Source: an uncultured Clostridia bacterium (GTDB lineage: Bacteria; Bacillota; Clostridia; Christensenellales; Borkfalkiaceae). Taken from it: 64,000 bases of DNA. Of the stretch, positions 1 through 7,434 are shown piece by piece (the stretch's first letter is position 1; every line of letters starts with the position of its first letter). Position numbers and translations under genes: made by a program. The stretch is from the NCBI GenBank assembly GCA_947625385.1, contig CANQOB010000003.1, forward strand, positions 1-64,000, given 5' to 3'. Under the pieces are notes generated by a model. That model was not told the origin of the DNA. It saw only the letters and a program-made list of their open reading frames with translations, and ran no database searches.

Positions 1-1104
1 TGCGACAAGAAAGCCGTGAACAAGGAGAAGATCGAGGATGCCGTCGTAAAGGCAGTCATGGAGAAGGTCATGGACGACGAGCTGATGGAACAGCTCTCCT
101 ATCGGCTCTATGACTTGCAGACGAGCGAGAACAGCATTCTCCCCGCATTACAGCAAAAGCTCGCGGAGGTGGAGAGCGGCATTGAGAATATGCTCGACGC
201 CATTCAAAAAGGAATCATCCTCGACAGCACAAAGAAGCGGCTTTCCGACTTGGAGGAGCAGCAGAAACAGCTCACGATTGAAATTGCCGAAGAACAGATC
301 AGGAGACCGATTTTGACGAGAGAGCAGATTTTATTCGGCTTGTGTAAATTCCGCAAATTGGACACGGCAACCACCGAGGGCAAGCGTGTTCTCATCAATG
401 CTTTTGTGAACAGCATCTATCTCTTCGACGATTATGCCGTGATTACCTGCAACTACAAAGAGGGAACGGAAACGATCACCTTCGAGGATATAGAAGATTC
501 GGAACTCGGAGAATTTCTCGAAACACAAAAAAATAAACCCGAACAAGGGTGTTCGGATTTATCCATGTCTGGTGACCTTGCCGGGAATCGAACCCGGGAT
601 TGCGCCGTGAGAGGGCGCCGTCTTAGCCGCTTGACCACAAGGCCATATGTTGTTGTTACCGTTGCCGCGGAATACTCGCGGGCGAAGATCTGTTTGAAGG
701 AAGATCTGTTTGGAGGATTCCATGCCCTGCAAGCGACGCAGAAGGAACTGCGGTTCTCGCAACTGCTTATGATTATACCATACTCGGCGGCAAGTTGCAA
801 CCGATTTTGCCTTGCTTCCGCAAAAAATTTCGGCGGAGCCTTAAAAACTCCCCTTTCGGTCAAAAAATTTCGGCGGAGCCTCGGAAAACTCCCCTTTCGG
901 GCGGAAAAAGGCGCAAAAAAAGGACATCCGCCTGTGCCGCATCCCGGAAATGGAAAACCCGCTTTCTCGCAGGTGGGTGCGCGGCGGTGCGTCATCGGGC
1001 TTTCCGCTACCGCAGACCTTGCCTATCCGCCCCGACCGTCAGCTCCCGTATTTTTTCTGTGGATTCCGCAAATCCCGGGCTCCGAACACCGCAGGTGTCG
1101 ATAA
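1..1104 (+). CDS. Serine recombinase, C-terminal part (5' partial)
   Basis: The frame is open from base 1 (CDKKAVNKEKIEDAVV...), so the N-terminal catalytic resolvase domain lies outside the window. What remains is typical of the C-terminal end of large serine recombinases of Firmicutes elements: the last Cys of a recombinase zinc ribbon (CDKKAV), a coiled-coil segment (LQQKLAEVESGIENMLDAI) and the closing beta motif (INAFVNSIYLFDD...VITCNYKEGTETIT). These enzymes integrate and excise mobile elements. Family-like sequence ends near residue 170. From base 570 on, the frame reads antisense through the tRNA-Glu gene (AGNRTRDCAVRG, a familiar tRNA-derived translation) and into the spacer, so residues beyond about 180 are probably not native. 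The native stop may lie at the other end of the element. Confidence 0.8.
   Translation, partial: CDKKAVNKEKIEDAVVKAVMEKVMDDELMEQLSYRLYDLQTSENSILPALQQKLAEVESGIENMLDAIQKGIILDSTKKRLSDLEEQQKQLTIEIAEEQIRRPILTREQILFGLCKFRKLDTATTEGKRVLINAFVNSIYLFDDYAVITCNYKEGTETITFEDIEDSELGEFLETQKNKPEQGCSDLSMSGDLAGNRTRDCAVRGRRLSRLTTRPYVVVTVAAEYSRAKICLKEDLFGGFHALQATQKELRFSQLLMIIPYSAASCNRFCLASAKNFGGALKTPLSVKKFRRSLGKLPFRAEKGAKKGHPPVPHPGNGKPAFSQVGARRCVIGLSATADLAYPPRPSAPVFFLWIPQIPGSEHRRCR
570..644 (-). tRNA. tRNA-Glu (anticodon CTC)
   Basis: Read on the minus strand the acceptor stem is GGCCTTG paired with CAAGGTC (one G-U pair), followed by discriminator A and an encoded CCA. The anticodon stem-loop is GCGCC-CTCTCAC-GGCGC, giving anticodon CTC (Glu). 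The D-loop (TGGTCAAGCGG) and T-arm (CCGGG-TTCGATT-CCCGG) are canonical. The 3' end faces the recombinase gene, the usual geometry for an element integrated at a tRNA 3' end. Confidence 0.93.
772..800 (-). promoter_or_regulatory. Sigma-A-type promoter for tRNA-Glu
   Basis: On the minus strand TTGCAA, 17 bp, TATAAT. It lies about 120 nt upstream of the mature tRNA 5' end, implying a 5' leader removed by RNase P. Confidence 0.6.
821..900. repeat. Two-copy 40-bp tandem repeat
   Basis: Two head-to-tail units, each CAAAAAATTTCGGCGGAGCC followed by a few variable bases and AACTCCCCTTTCGG. No coding function is evident. Confidence 0.7.
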
Positions 1105-1178
1105 TAGTATACCAAATTTGTGCCGAAAACGCAACGGTTGAGCGCATTTTTTTCATGCCAAATATTGCCGTTGAAGTT

Positions 1179-1207
1179 TTGACTTTCCCGCGCCGATATG
1201 GTATACT
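1179..1207 (+). promoter_or_regulatory. Sigma-A-type promoter for the FNT channel
   Basis: TTGACT, 17-bp spacer, TATACT, about 27 nt before the ATG at 1235; GGGAGA just upstream of ATG serves as ribosome binding site. Confidence 0.7.
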
Positions 1208-1234
1208 GAAAGTATCTTTTTCGGGAGAACACAC

Positions 1235-1885
1235 ATGAAGAACACGGTTTTGGACATTCTCAGAAAGCTTGCGGACGGATTTCTGGCGGGCATGATGATC
1301 TCGCTCGGGGGGGCAGTCTTTCTCGCCTGCAACAACCCCGACACGCCCTATTCGAAGTACATCGGCGCGCTGCTCTTTTCGATGGCGCTTTTGTGCATCT
1401 GCATGCGCGGCTATGCGCTCTACACGGGCAAGATCGGGCTCGTCTTGGAAAAACATACAAAAGACGACATCTCCCTGCTTCTTCTCTGCCTCTTGGGGAA
1501 CCTGCTCGCGACGGTCGCTTTCGGCTACCTCATCGGGTTCGTGTTCCCGAATTTGAAGGAGACGGCGATTTCGCTCTGCGGGGAGACGGGCAAGCTCGGG
1601 CAGGGCTACGGATTCGGCTTTTTGCGGGCGGTTTTGTGCGGGATTCTCGTCTTTATTTCCATTGATATTTACCGCAACAACAAGTCGGCGCTCGGCATCG
1701 TTTTGTGCATCCCCGCGTTCATTCTGAGCGGCTACGAACACTCCATTGCGGATATGTTCTACTTTGCCTGTTCGGGCATTGCCTCGGGGGAGGCGTTCCT
1801 CTACCTCATGCTCATCGTGCTCGGGAACTCCGTCGGCGCGCTCATCATTCCCGCGCTGCAACTCATCAAGCCCAAAAAGCCATAA
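1235..1885 (+). CDS. Formate/nitrite transporter (FNT) family channel
   Basis: A 216-residue polytopic membrane protein of the FocA/NirC family, pentameric channels for small monovalent anions such as formate, nitrite or hydrosulfide. Visible family features are the N-terminal GFLAGMMISLGG helix, GNLLATVAFGYL, and the late SGYEHSIADMFYF helix, equivalent to the G-x-E-H-x-V/I-A-N-M signature whose His lines the pore. It is shorter than E. coli FocA (about 285 aa) because loops and tail are compact, as in other Clostridia members. It stands alone between its own promoter and a bidirectional terminator. The substrate cannot be fixed from sequence; formate fits the fermentative context. Confidence 0.88.
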   Translation: MKNTVLDILRKLADGFLAGMMISLGGAVFLACNNPDTPYSKYIGALLFSMALLCICMRGYALYTGKIGLVLEKHTKDDISLLLLCLLGNLLATVAFGYLIGFVFPNLKETAISLCGETGKLGQGYGFGFLRAVLCGILVFISIDIYRNNKSALGIVLCIPAFILSGYEHSIADMFYFACSGIASGEAFLYLMLIVLGNSVGALIIPALQLIKPKKP

Positions 1886-1899
1886 CAAAACGGCAAAAA

Positions 1900-1925
1900 A
1901 AGAGACCCTGCAAAGGGTCTCTTTT
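1900..1925. terminator. Bidirectional intrinsic terminator
   Basis: Stem AAGAGACCCT-GCAA-AGGGTCTCTT flanked by A-rich and T-rich tracts, so it can end transcription of the FNT gene (+) and of the convergent lipoprotein gene (-). Confidence 0.8.
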
Positions 1926-1935
1926 GATTTGGCGG

Positions 1936-2838
1936 TTACGAACCCGAAACTGCTTCCATTTCAAGTTTGTCGCCGTTGATGTTCCACTTGATGATGTACA
2001 TACCGTCGCGGTCGACCTTCTGGTCGTTCTTCACGCCGTCCGGGTGATACTTGGTGTTGACAACGTTGTAGACCTTGAAGCGGTCAGCCGCCGTGAGACG
2101 GAGCGGTTCGGTCGCAAACGTTTCACCGTCATCCTGCAACGTGAGCTTGATGCAGCATTCCGAGAGCTTCTTGCCGTAGAACGGGCTGTCTTTGTCCTTC
2201 ACGTCGTCGGGCCAGCAGTTGTCGGGATAGTTTGCAAGATCGCCGACGAGATAGCATTCATACTTCTCTGCCTCGGTGAGGGGCGGGAGAGTCTGTTTGC
2301 ACTCGTACTGAATCTCGTAGGTCATGCCGCCGCTCTCTTCGACGATGTAGAGGTCGTAGATACCGTCGCCGCCCTTTCCGACGAGGACGTTGCCGAGCGT
2401 TCCCTCGCCGAGGGCGCCGGTCTTATCGGCAAGGTCGGCAGAGCCCGCAGTCAGGTGCACCGTCCACCATTCCTTCTCTTCCATTTCTTCCTGTGTGCCG
2501 AAGAAATCGCCGTCCTTATCCGTGTCCATCTTCTTCATGAACTTGAAGTCGTCGCCTTCACGGAGCGTGATGTCGCGCAGGACGTACTTGCCCTCCTCGT
2601 CCGTTTTGAGGAGACGGAAGTCACGCAGGAAGTAGCTCCAGGTGCCCTCTCTCAGCGTGCCGCTGCCCGCGCCGAGCAGATACCAATCCGAATAAGCGGA
2701 TTCGGGGAGATCCGTGTCGCCGCTGGGACCGGGGTTCGGGTTGTTCGGGTCCGTGGGACCGCATGCCGCTACGCCGACTGCAACAGAGAGCGCGAGCACC
2801 GCAGTGACGATGAATGCCAACCATTTTTTTGCTTTCAT
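1936..2838 (-). CDS. SusE/SusF-like starch-binding lipoprotein
   Basis: A 300-residue secreted lipoprotein. The start at 2838 (MKAKKWLAF) follows GGAGGATGATTCA and gives a normal signal peptide with lipobox VAAC; the track start eight codons earlier has no such support. After a Pro/Asn-rich linker (PTDPNNPNPGPS) come two beta modules opening with YLLGAGSG and YECYLVGDLANYP, the W-x-L-V-G pattern seen in SusE/SusF and other starch-binding modules; DRFKVYN recurs in the paralogue at 54 kb. It sits last in the alpha-glucan block, downstream of a similar lipoprotein without an obvious promoter of its own. Probable role: capture of malto-oligosaccharides at the cell surface. The binding specificity is inferred from family and neighbours. 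Confidence 0.7.
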   Translation of the reverse strand: MKAKKWLAFIVTAVLALSVAVGVAACGPTDPNNPNPGPSGDTDLPESAYSDWYLLGAGSGTLREGTWSYFLRDFRLLKTDEEGKYVLRDITLREGDDFKFMKKMDTDKDGDFFGTQEEMEEKEWWTVHLTAGSADLADKTGALGEGTLGNVLVGKGGDGIYDLYIVEESGGMTYEIQYECKQTLPPLTEAEKYECYLVGDLANYPDNCWPDDVKDKDSPFYGKKLSECCIKLTLQDDGETFATEPLRLTAADRFKVYNVVNTKYHPDGVKNDQKVDRDGMYIIKWNINGDKLEMEAVSGS

Positions 2839-3063
2839 TGAATCATCCTCCTGAAATTTCATTCTACATTCTCTTCTTCATACCGTTCTCTTCCCGAAGA
2901 AAGGGTCTGCCGCAGAGCGCGGCTTCCCAAGCGGGATAGAAGGAACGCCCCGCCCGCGCAAGCGTGGGCGGGGCGCATACTTCCTCCCACAACAGAGCGG
3001 TCATTCCGCCTGTCTTTTCAACTCTCCTCCCCGTGGGGGAGGAGAATGAAGTTTCGCCTGATG

Positions 3064-4485
3064 TCAGTCCGCAGCAGCAGCTTCGATCTTCAAAGACGGT
3101 GCACTGCCGGTCGTGGTGACGGTGATCGTGTATTTGCCTGCCGTATTGCAAACGATGTTGGTATCGCTGTCGCTCTTCGCGGCGAAGCCGGTGGGAGCGG
3201 GGCTGATCGAGTCGAAGCCGAGATAGGTCTTGCCGTTTCTGATCTTGAACTCATAGCCGGACGCGAAGTCATAAGTAAAGGTGTACACACCCTCCGCCGA
3301 CTTCGTGAAGGCAAGATCTGCGCTCATTCCTTCCCAACGATCGATGTTCAACTTTCCGACAAGGAACCATTCGTTGAACGTGAACTCCGATTCCGGCGTG
3401 TCCTTCGGGAACGCCTGCAAGACGCTGCCGTTGTAAGCGAAGGTGTATTCGCCGGGCGCGACCCACATCTGCGTGCCGTCCACGATGTTCTTGGTCTCAT
3501 TGGTTTCCCAAAGCGCGAACTTCGCGTAGCCGTCAACGCCGTCGGGCCAGTTCGTCGGGCAATCCTTCGCAGTGACCGTGTAGTCGACCGTCCAGATGCC
3601 GGGCGTAGTGGTGCTCTCGGTGAGCTGATACTTTCTCGTGTCCTTACCGAACATGGTGTCGCCGTCAACGCAGCCGACAAGGTAGTAATCCTTCACGCCT
3701 TTCGGGTCGCCGTTTCTCACGATCGCAATGGACTTGGAGGAAAGCGTGAAGTTGATGGTGTAATTGCCGTCCTGCAACACTTTGATGTTCCAGCCGCCGT
3801 AATTGTCGTTATCCTTTACCACAAGGGTCTGGCTCTCCGTAGTCACGTTGTCGAAGCCGATCCATGCGTCGCTGTCGCTGTCGTGGACCTTGAAGAGGTC
3901 GCCCGCATACATGTTGCCGGTGATATACGCCTTGTCGGTATCGCCCTCAACCTTTTTAAGGCGCTTGCCGTTGCCGGAGGTCCAGTTGTTGGAGCCCATC
4001 ATGCCGGCGCCGTTGCCGAGGAGTTCCCACGTGGTGTTGTTCACATCGTGCTGATCGAGGGTATCCTGCGTGGTGCCGCACTTGGAGCAAGTGCCGTTCA
4101 CCATCGTATGGTCTTCGTCCTCCGTGAGCTTCTTATAGCAAGCCGTGCATGCCTGATAGTGATGCAGGTAGTCTTCGGAGACGGAATACGTCGTAGAAGC
4201 GTGCGTGCATTTATGTCCGCAATCCGAGCAGACCATATCGTTGCCTTCTGCCTTGTAGTTGTGGAACGCCTTTTTGACATTGTTGTTGCACTCGGTGCAG
4301 AAGACCTGGTGGCTGTTGTTGTCCCCTTCGATCTCTTTGGCAACAAGCTTTTCCGTGGGATGGCTTTCACAAGGTTCTTTTGCTTCGCCTTCCGAGCCTT
4401 CGGGCGCGCACGCTACCATGCCGACCGCCATCGCAACGACGAGCAGCAGAGAGAGAACAGCGCCAAACCATTTTTTGAGTTTCAT
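3064..4485 (-). CDS. Starch-binding-type lipoprotein with four CxxC pairs
   Basis: A 473-residue lipoprotein. The start at 4485 (MKLKKWFGAV) follows AACGGAGGAACTGTA; lipobox MVAC. Residues about 50-140 carry four CxxC pairs (CTEC, CSDC, CTAC, CSKC) with interspersed His, a compact zinc-ribbon-like or redox-type segment known from Clostridia surface lipoproteins. The rest consists of repeated beta modules opening WELLGNGAG, YYLVGCVDG and WFLVGKLNID, again the SusE/SusF-like W/Y-x-L-V-G pattern, each with a central F-K-x-R/H-D core (DLFKVHDSD, YEFKIRNGK). It has its own promoter (4659-4687) and follows pulA. Likely a surface glucan-binding protein; the role of the Cys segment is unknown. Confidence 0.68.
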   Translation of the reverse strand: MKLKKWFGAVLSLLLVVAMAVGMVACAPEGSEGEAKEPCESHPTEKLVAKEIEGDNNSHQVFCTECNNNVKKAFHNYKAEGNDMVCSDCGHKCTHASTTYSVSEDYLHHYQACTACYKKLTEDEDHTMVNGTCSKCGTTQDTLDQHDVNNTTWELLGNGAGMMGSNNWTSGNGKRLKKVEGDTDKAYITGNMYAGDLFKVHDSDSDAWIGFDNVTTESQTLVVKDNDNYGGWNIKVLQDGNYTINFTLSSKSIAIVRNGDPKGVKDYYLVGCVDGDTMFGKDTRKYQLTESTTTPGIWTVDYTVTAKDCPTNWPDGVDGYAKFALWETNETKNIVDGTQMWVAPGEYTFAYNGSVLQAFPKDTPESEFTFNEWFLVGKLNIDRWEGMSADLAFTKSAEGVYTFTYDFASGYEFKIRNGKTYLGFDSISPAPTGFAAKSDSDTNIVCNTAGKYTITVTTTGSAPSLKIEAAAAD

Positions 4486-4658
4486 TACAGTTCCTCCGTT
4501 ATAAAAATTTTTTTTGGATTCGAAATCAGGGTCTCCCCCCGCCGCGGGGAAGAGGTTTCCCCGCACGCCGCGCCGCGTTCGGCGGGCGTGCGGAGGGGCT
4601 TGTAAGGTAAAAACGGTTTTTGTGAGTAGGTCGTCCCGTTCAATCCCTTTTTTGATAT

Positions 4659-4687
4659 ATTCTATCACTGAAATTGAACGTTGTCAA
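4659..4687 (-). promoter_or_regulatory. Promoter of the CxxC starch-binding lipoprotein gene
   Basis: TTGACA, 17 bp, TAGAAT on the minus strand. The predicted leader is about 165 nt and contains a strong GC-rich hairpin near 4563-4592 (GCACGCC...GGCGTGC type). Confidence 0.7.
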
Positions 4688-4731
4688 TAGGTTTCGGCAT
4701 TTTTTTCGGAAAAATTTTTCCGAGGGCTTTT

Positions 4732-7422
4732 TTATGCCTTTGCGTAGACGAAAGAGGTGTACGCCGGGACGCTTTGGGCGCCCGAGAGATTGCTTTGAAG
4801 CGCCGCCGTGCCCGAAGCCGTCCCGTTGACGTAGAGGTTCCACGTCCCCGCGGAAAGGGTGGGAAGGGTGACGGAAGCCGCCGCGCCGCCGCAGTTGAGC
4901 ACCACATAGACGTCGTCCGTCCCGTTGGAGAGGTGCACGGTGATGCAGCTGCCGCTGACCTTGCCGTCTTTGTAGACGCTCGCATCCACGGAGCGGAGCA
5001 CGGGATGCGCCGCACGGAAGGCGATGAGACCCTTGTAGTACTGCATCATCTGATACTGGTTGGAAGAGGTCGTGAGCAGGTTCCATTTGAGGTTGTTGAC
5101 CGCATCGGGCGAGCTGTAACTGTTCTCGTCGAAGCCGAGACCGGAGCCCGCCTTGGGGTTGGGCTTGCTGCGGAGCATCTCTTCGCCCGCGAGCATGAAG
5201 GGAACGCCGAGCGAGGTCTGCACGAGGGCTGCGCCGAGGCGGTTGTACTGCAACTGACGGGTCGTATCCGTCGTCGCGAGCTGAATCTTGTCGAAGAAGG
5301 CAAGGTTGTCGTGGCAGGAGAGATAGTTGATGACCTGCGTGGGGTTGGAAGCCGTCCAATAATCCTTGAACGAGCTGTTCGTGCCGCCCGTGTAGGCGAA
5401 GAGGAGACGGTTCCCATTGCCGCTGCCGCCCGTGATGAAGCCCGTCGTGCGGTCGTTCGTGCCGCCCTTTGCGGCGTCTCTCGTGGTGTTGTTGAACATC
5501 GCGATGCCGTTTTCGCCGAGGGTGGAGTTGACCGCGGAGAGGTTTTCGAGACGCGCCTGCTGCGCCTGCTGCGAGATCCCGTTGCTGCCCGCGTCCCAGC
5601 CCTCGCCATAGATGAGAGCCTGCGGATTGATCGCGTGCACAGCCGCCGCCACTTCGCGCATCGTCGTGACATCGTGGAGCGCCATGAGGTCGAAACGGAA
5701 GCCGTCCACATTGTAGTCCTTCATCCAGTGCGTGACGGATTCGACGATGAATTTGCGGAACATCGCGCGGTCGGACGCGGTCTCGTTGCCGCAGCCGCTC
5801 CCGTTGGAGGGCTTGCCGGTGTTCGTGTTGTAACGGTAGTAGTAATACGGTACGATCTTCTGGAAGTTGGTGTTGATGCCGCTCGTGTGGTTGTACACGA
5901 CGTCCATCACCACGCCGATGCCGGCATCGTGGAGCGCCTGCACCATTGCGCGGAATTCCACAACGCGCTTTGCGCCGTCGCTCGGGTCGGTGGAGTAGCT
6001 GCCCTCGGGCATGTTGTAGTTCTGCGGGTCGTAGCCCCAGTTGAAGCCGTCGGAAGTGGTCTCATCGACGGAAGAGTAGTCAAAGACGGGCTGCAAATGC
6101 ACGTGCGTGATGCCGAGCTCTTTGAGATAGTCGATACCGACGGGGACGCCGTTCTCTTTGAGACCCGTCTCGGTGAAGGCGAGATACTTGCCCTTGTGCT
6201 TGGAGCCGGAGATCTGATTGGAGAAGTCGCGGACGTGGACTTCCCACAGCTCTGCGTCGGTGTAGTTGACGACGGGCTCGCCGTTTACCATCTTCGGGGT
6301 GAACGTATCGCCGTTCCAGCCCTTCGGGAAGTTTTCGGACGCGTCAAGGTCGATGATCATGCCGCGCGCGCCGTTGACGCCGCCGGAGACCGCGTACGGG
6401 TCGACCGTTTCCTGCGTGCCCGTCGCCGTCGTCACGGTGTAGGTATAATATTTGTTCATGTAGTCGGCTTTGCCGGTGTGCTTCCACGTGCCCTTTACGT
6501 CTTTTTCCATGTCGACGGTGTCCACAAGGTTGTCGCCGCTGCCCTTGGAATAGATCTTGAGCACTACTTTGGAAGCCGTAGGCGCCCAGAGACGGAAGGA
6601 AGGCACGCCGTTCTCGAACGTGACGCCGAGATCGTCTCCCTCATAGTTGAATTTGTCGCCGAATTCCTTCGTGGAGAAATAGCTGTAAGGAATGACGGGC
6701 GCTTCGCCGTAGCCGTCGAGCGTGACGGTGTACGTCTTGTTGAGGTCGAGCGGCTCCGCAAGCGCGAGCTGCGTGAGCACGGTCTTGGTGAACACGACGG
6801 GGTTGCCCTCGGAGTCCGCGATCTTCGGATGAAGGGTGAGAAGGTCTGCGACCGCGGGCGTCATGATGCAGTTGATGTGCGTAAGGTCGGTCATGTCCGC
6901 AAGATCGAATACTTTCATGATCTCTTCCTGTCCTTGATCGTTCAGAATGTAGATGTTCTTGTCGTTATCATGGATGTAAACGTCGAGTTTGCCGTCCTTG
7001 ATGAAGCGGGGGTCGAGCGGGATAAAGCGATCGTCGCCCGTGCCGTTCTTGACCGCGTCGCCCCAAACGTCGCCGCCCGGGTCGGTGCAATCGGTACGGA
7101 TGATGAAGCCGACGCGCCCGCTCGCCGTAGTGAGACTGACGGTGACCTTTGCGCCGTAACCGTTGCCGTAGTCGCCTATCGTCCAAAGGTAGCCGCCGGC
7201 ACGAATCGCGCCGATGTCGTCCCATATCCAAGCGTCGCTCTTGGTATATCCCGCAGAGCGCTTGAAGTAGATAGTGACGTCGACATTGAGCACCTCTTCG
7301 CCGCTTCCGGTGTTGGAGCCGGGATTGTCGGGGTTGTGGGGGTCATTGCCCGGACTGCAAGCCGTGAATACCATCAGCGCAGCGAACAGCAGAGCAAATA
7401 CCGTGATAAGTTTGCGTTTCAT
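4732..7422 (-). CDS. pulA: Type I pullulanase, secreted lipoprotein
   Basis: An 896-residue debranching enzyme cleaving alpha-1,6 links of pullulan, amylopectin and glycogen dextrins (GH13). Signal peptide with lipobox FTAC, then a Pro/Asn linker. Residues about 45-150 resemble a pullulanase CBM41 module (VTIYFKRSAG, WIWDD); about 270-370 is an isoamylase N-terminal CBM48-like module (PSFRLWAPTASKVVL). The catalytic barrel shows all GH13 regions: DVVYNHT, DGFRFDLMALHD (nucleophile Asp), YGEGWDAG (acid/base Glu) and SCHDN, plus the pullulanase hallmark FNWGYDP. The start follows GGGAGGATCTC. It begins 12 nt after malQ ends, so the two form one transcript. Surface debranching would feed MalQ with linear dextrins. 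Confidence 0.95.
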   Translation of the reverse strand: MKRKLITVFALLFAALMVFTACSPGNDPHNPDNPGSNTGSGEEVLNVDVTIYFKRSAGYTKSDAWIWDDIGAIRAGGYLWTIGDYGNGYGAKVTVSLTTASGRVGFIIRTDCTDPGGDVWGDAVKNGTGDDRFIPLDPRFIKDGKLDVYIHDNDKNIYILNDQGQEEIMKVFDLADMTDLTHINCIMTPAVADLLTLHPKIADSEGNPVVFTKTVLTQLALAEPLDLNKTYTVTLDGYGEAPVIPYSYFSTKEFGDKFNYEGDDLGVTFENGVPSFRLWAPTASKVVLKIYSKGSGDNLVDTVDMEKDVKGTWKHTGKADYMNKYYTYTVTTATGTQETVDPYAVSGGVNGARGMIIDLDASENFPKGWNGDTFTPKMVNGEPVVNYTDAELWEVHVRDFSNQISGSKHKGKYLAFTETGLKENGVPVGIDYLKELGITHVHLQPVFDYSSVDETTSDGFNWGYDPQNYNMPEGSYSTDPSDGAKRVVEFRAMVQALHDAGIGVVMDVVYNHTSGINTNFQKIVPYYYYRYNTNTGKPSNGSGCGNETASDRAMFRKFIVESVTHWMKDYNVDGFRFDLMALHDVTTMREVAAAVHAINPQALIYGEGWDAGSNGISQQAQQARLENLSAVNSTLGENGIAMFNNTTRDAAKGGTNDRTTGFITGGSGNGNRLLFAYTGGTNSSFKDYWTASNPTQVINYLSCHDNLAFFDKIQLATTDTTRQLQYNRLGAALVQTSLGVPFMLAGEEMLRSKPNPKAGSGLGFDENSYSSPDAVNNLKWNLLTTSSNQYQMMQYYKGLIAFRAAHPVLRSVDASVYKDGKVSGSCITVHLSNGTDDVYVVLNCGGAAASVTLPTLSAGTWNLYVNGTASGTAALQSNLSGAQSVPAYTSFVYAKA

Positions 7423-7434
7423 GAGATCCTCCCT

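Larger units (their letters stand above)
645..1234. other. Intergenic spacer between tRNA-Glu and the FNT channel
   Basis: No gene is supported here. The stretch holds the tRNA-Glu promoter (772-800), a short direct duplication around GAAGATCTGTTT (about 682-711), a 40-bp tandem duplication (821-900) and the promoter of the FNT gene (1179-1207). Open frames crossing it on both strands are low-complexity shadows. Confidence 0.6.

Noticed and set aside
453-995. Minus-strand ORF across tRNA-Glu
   Set aside because: It contains the familiar spurious tRNA translation (GLVVKRLRRRPLTAQSRVRFPARS) and has no support.
4700-4732. Hairpin TCGGAAAAATTTTTCCGA after pulA as its terminator
   Set aside because: The stem is mostly A-T and no T-run follows on the minus strand; pulA transcripts may read into the next gene, so I did not list it.
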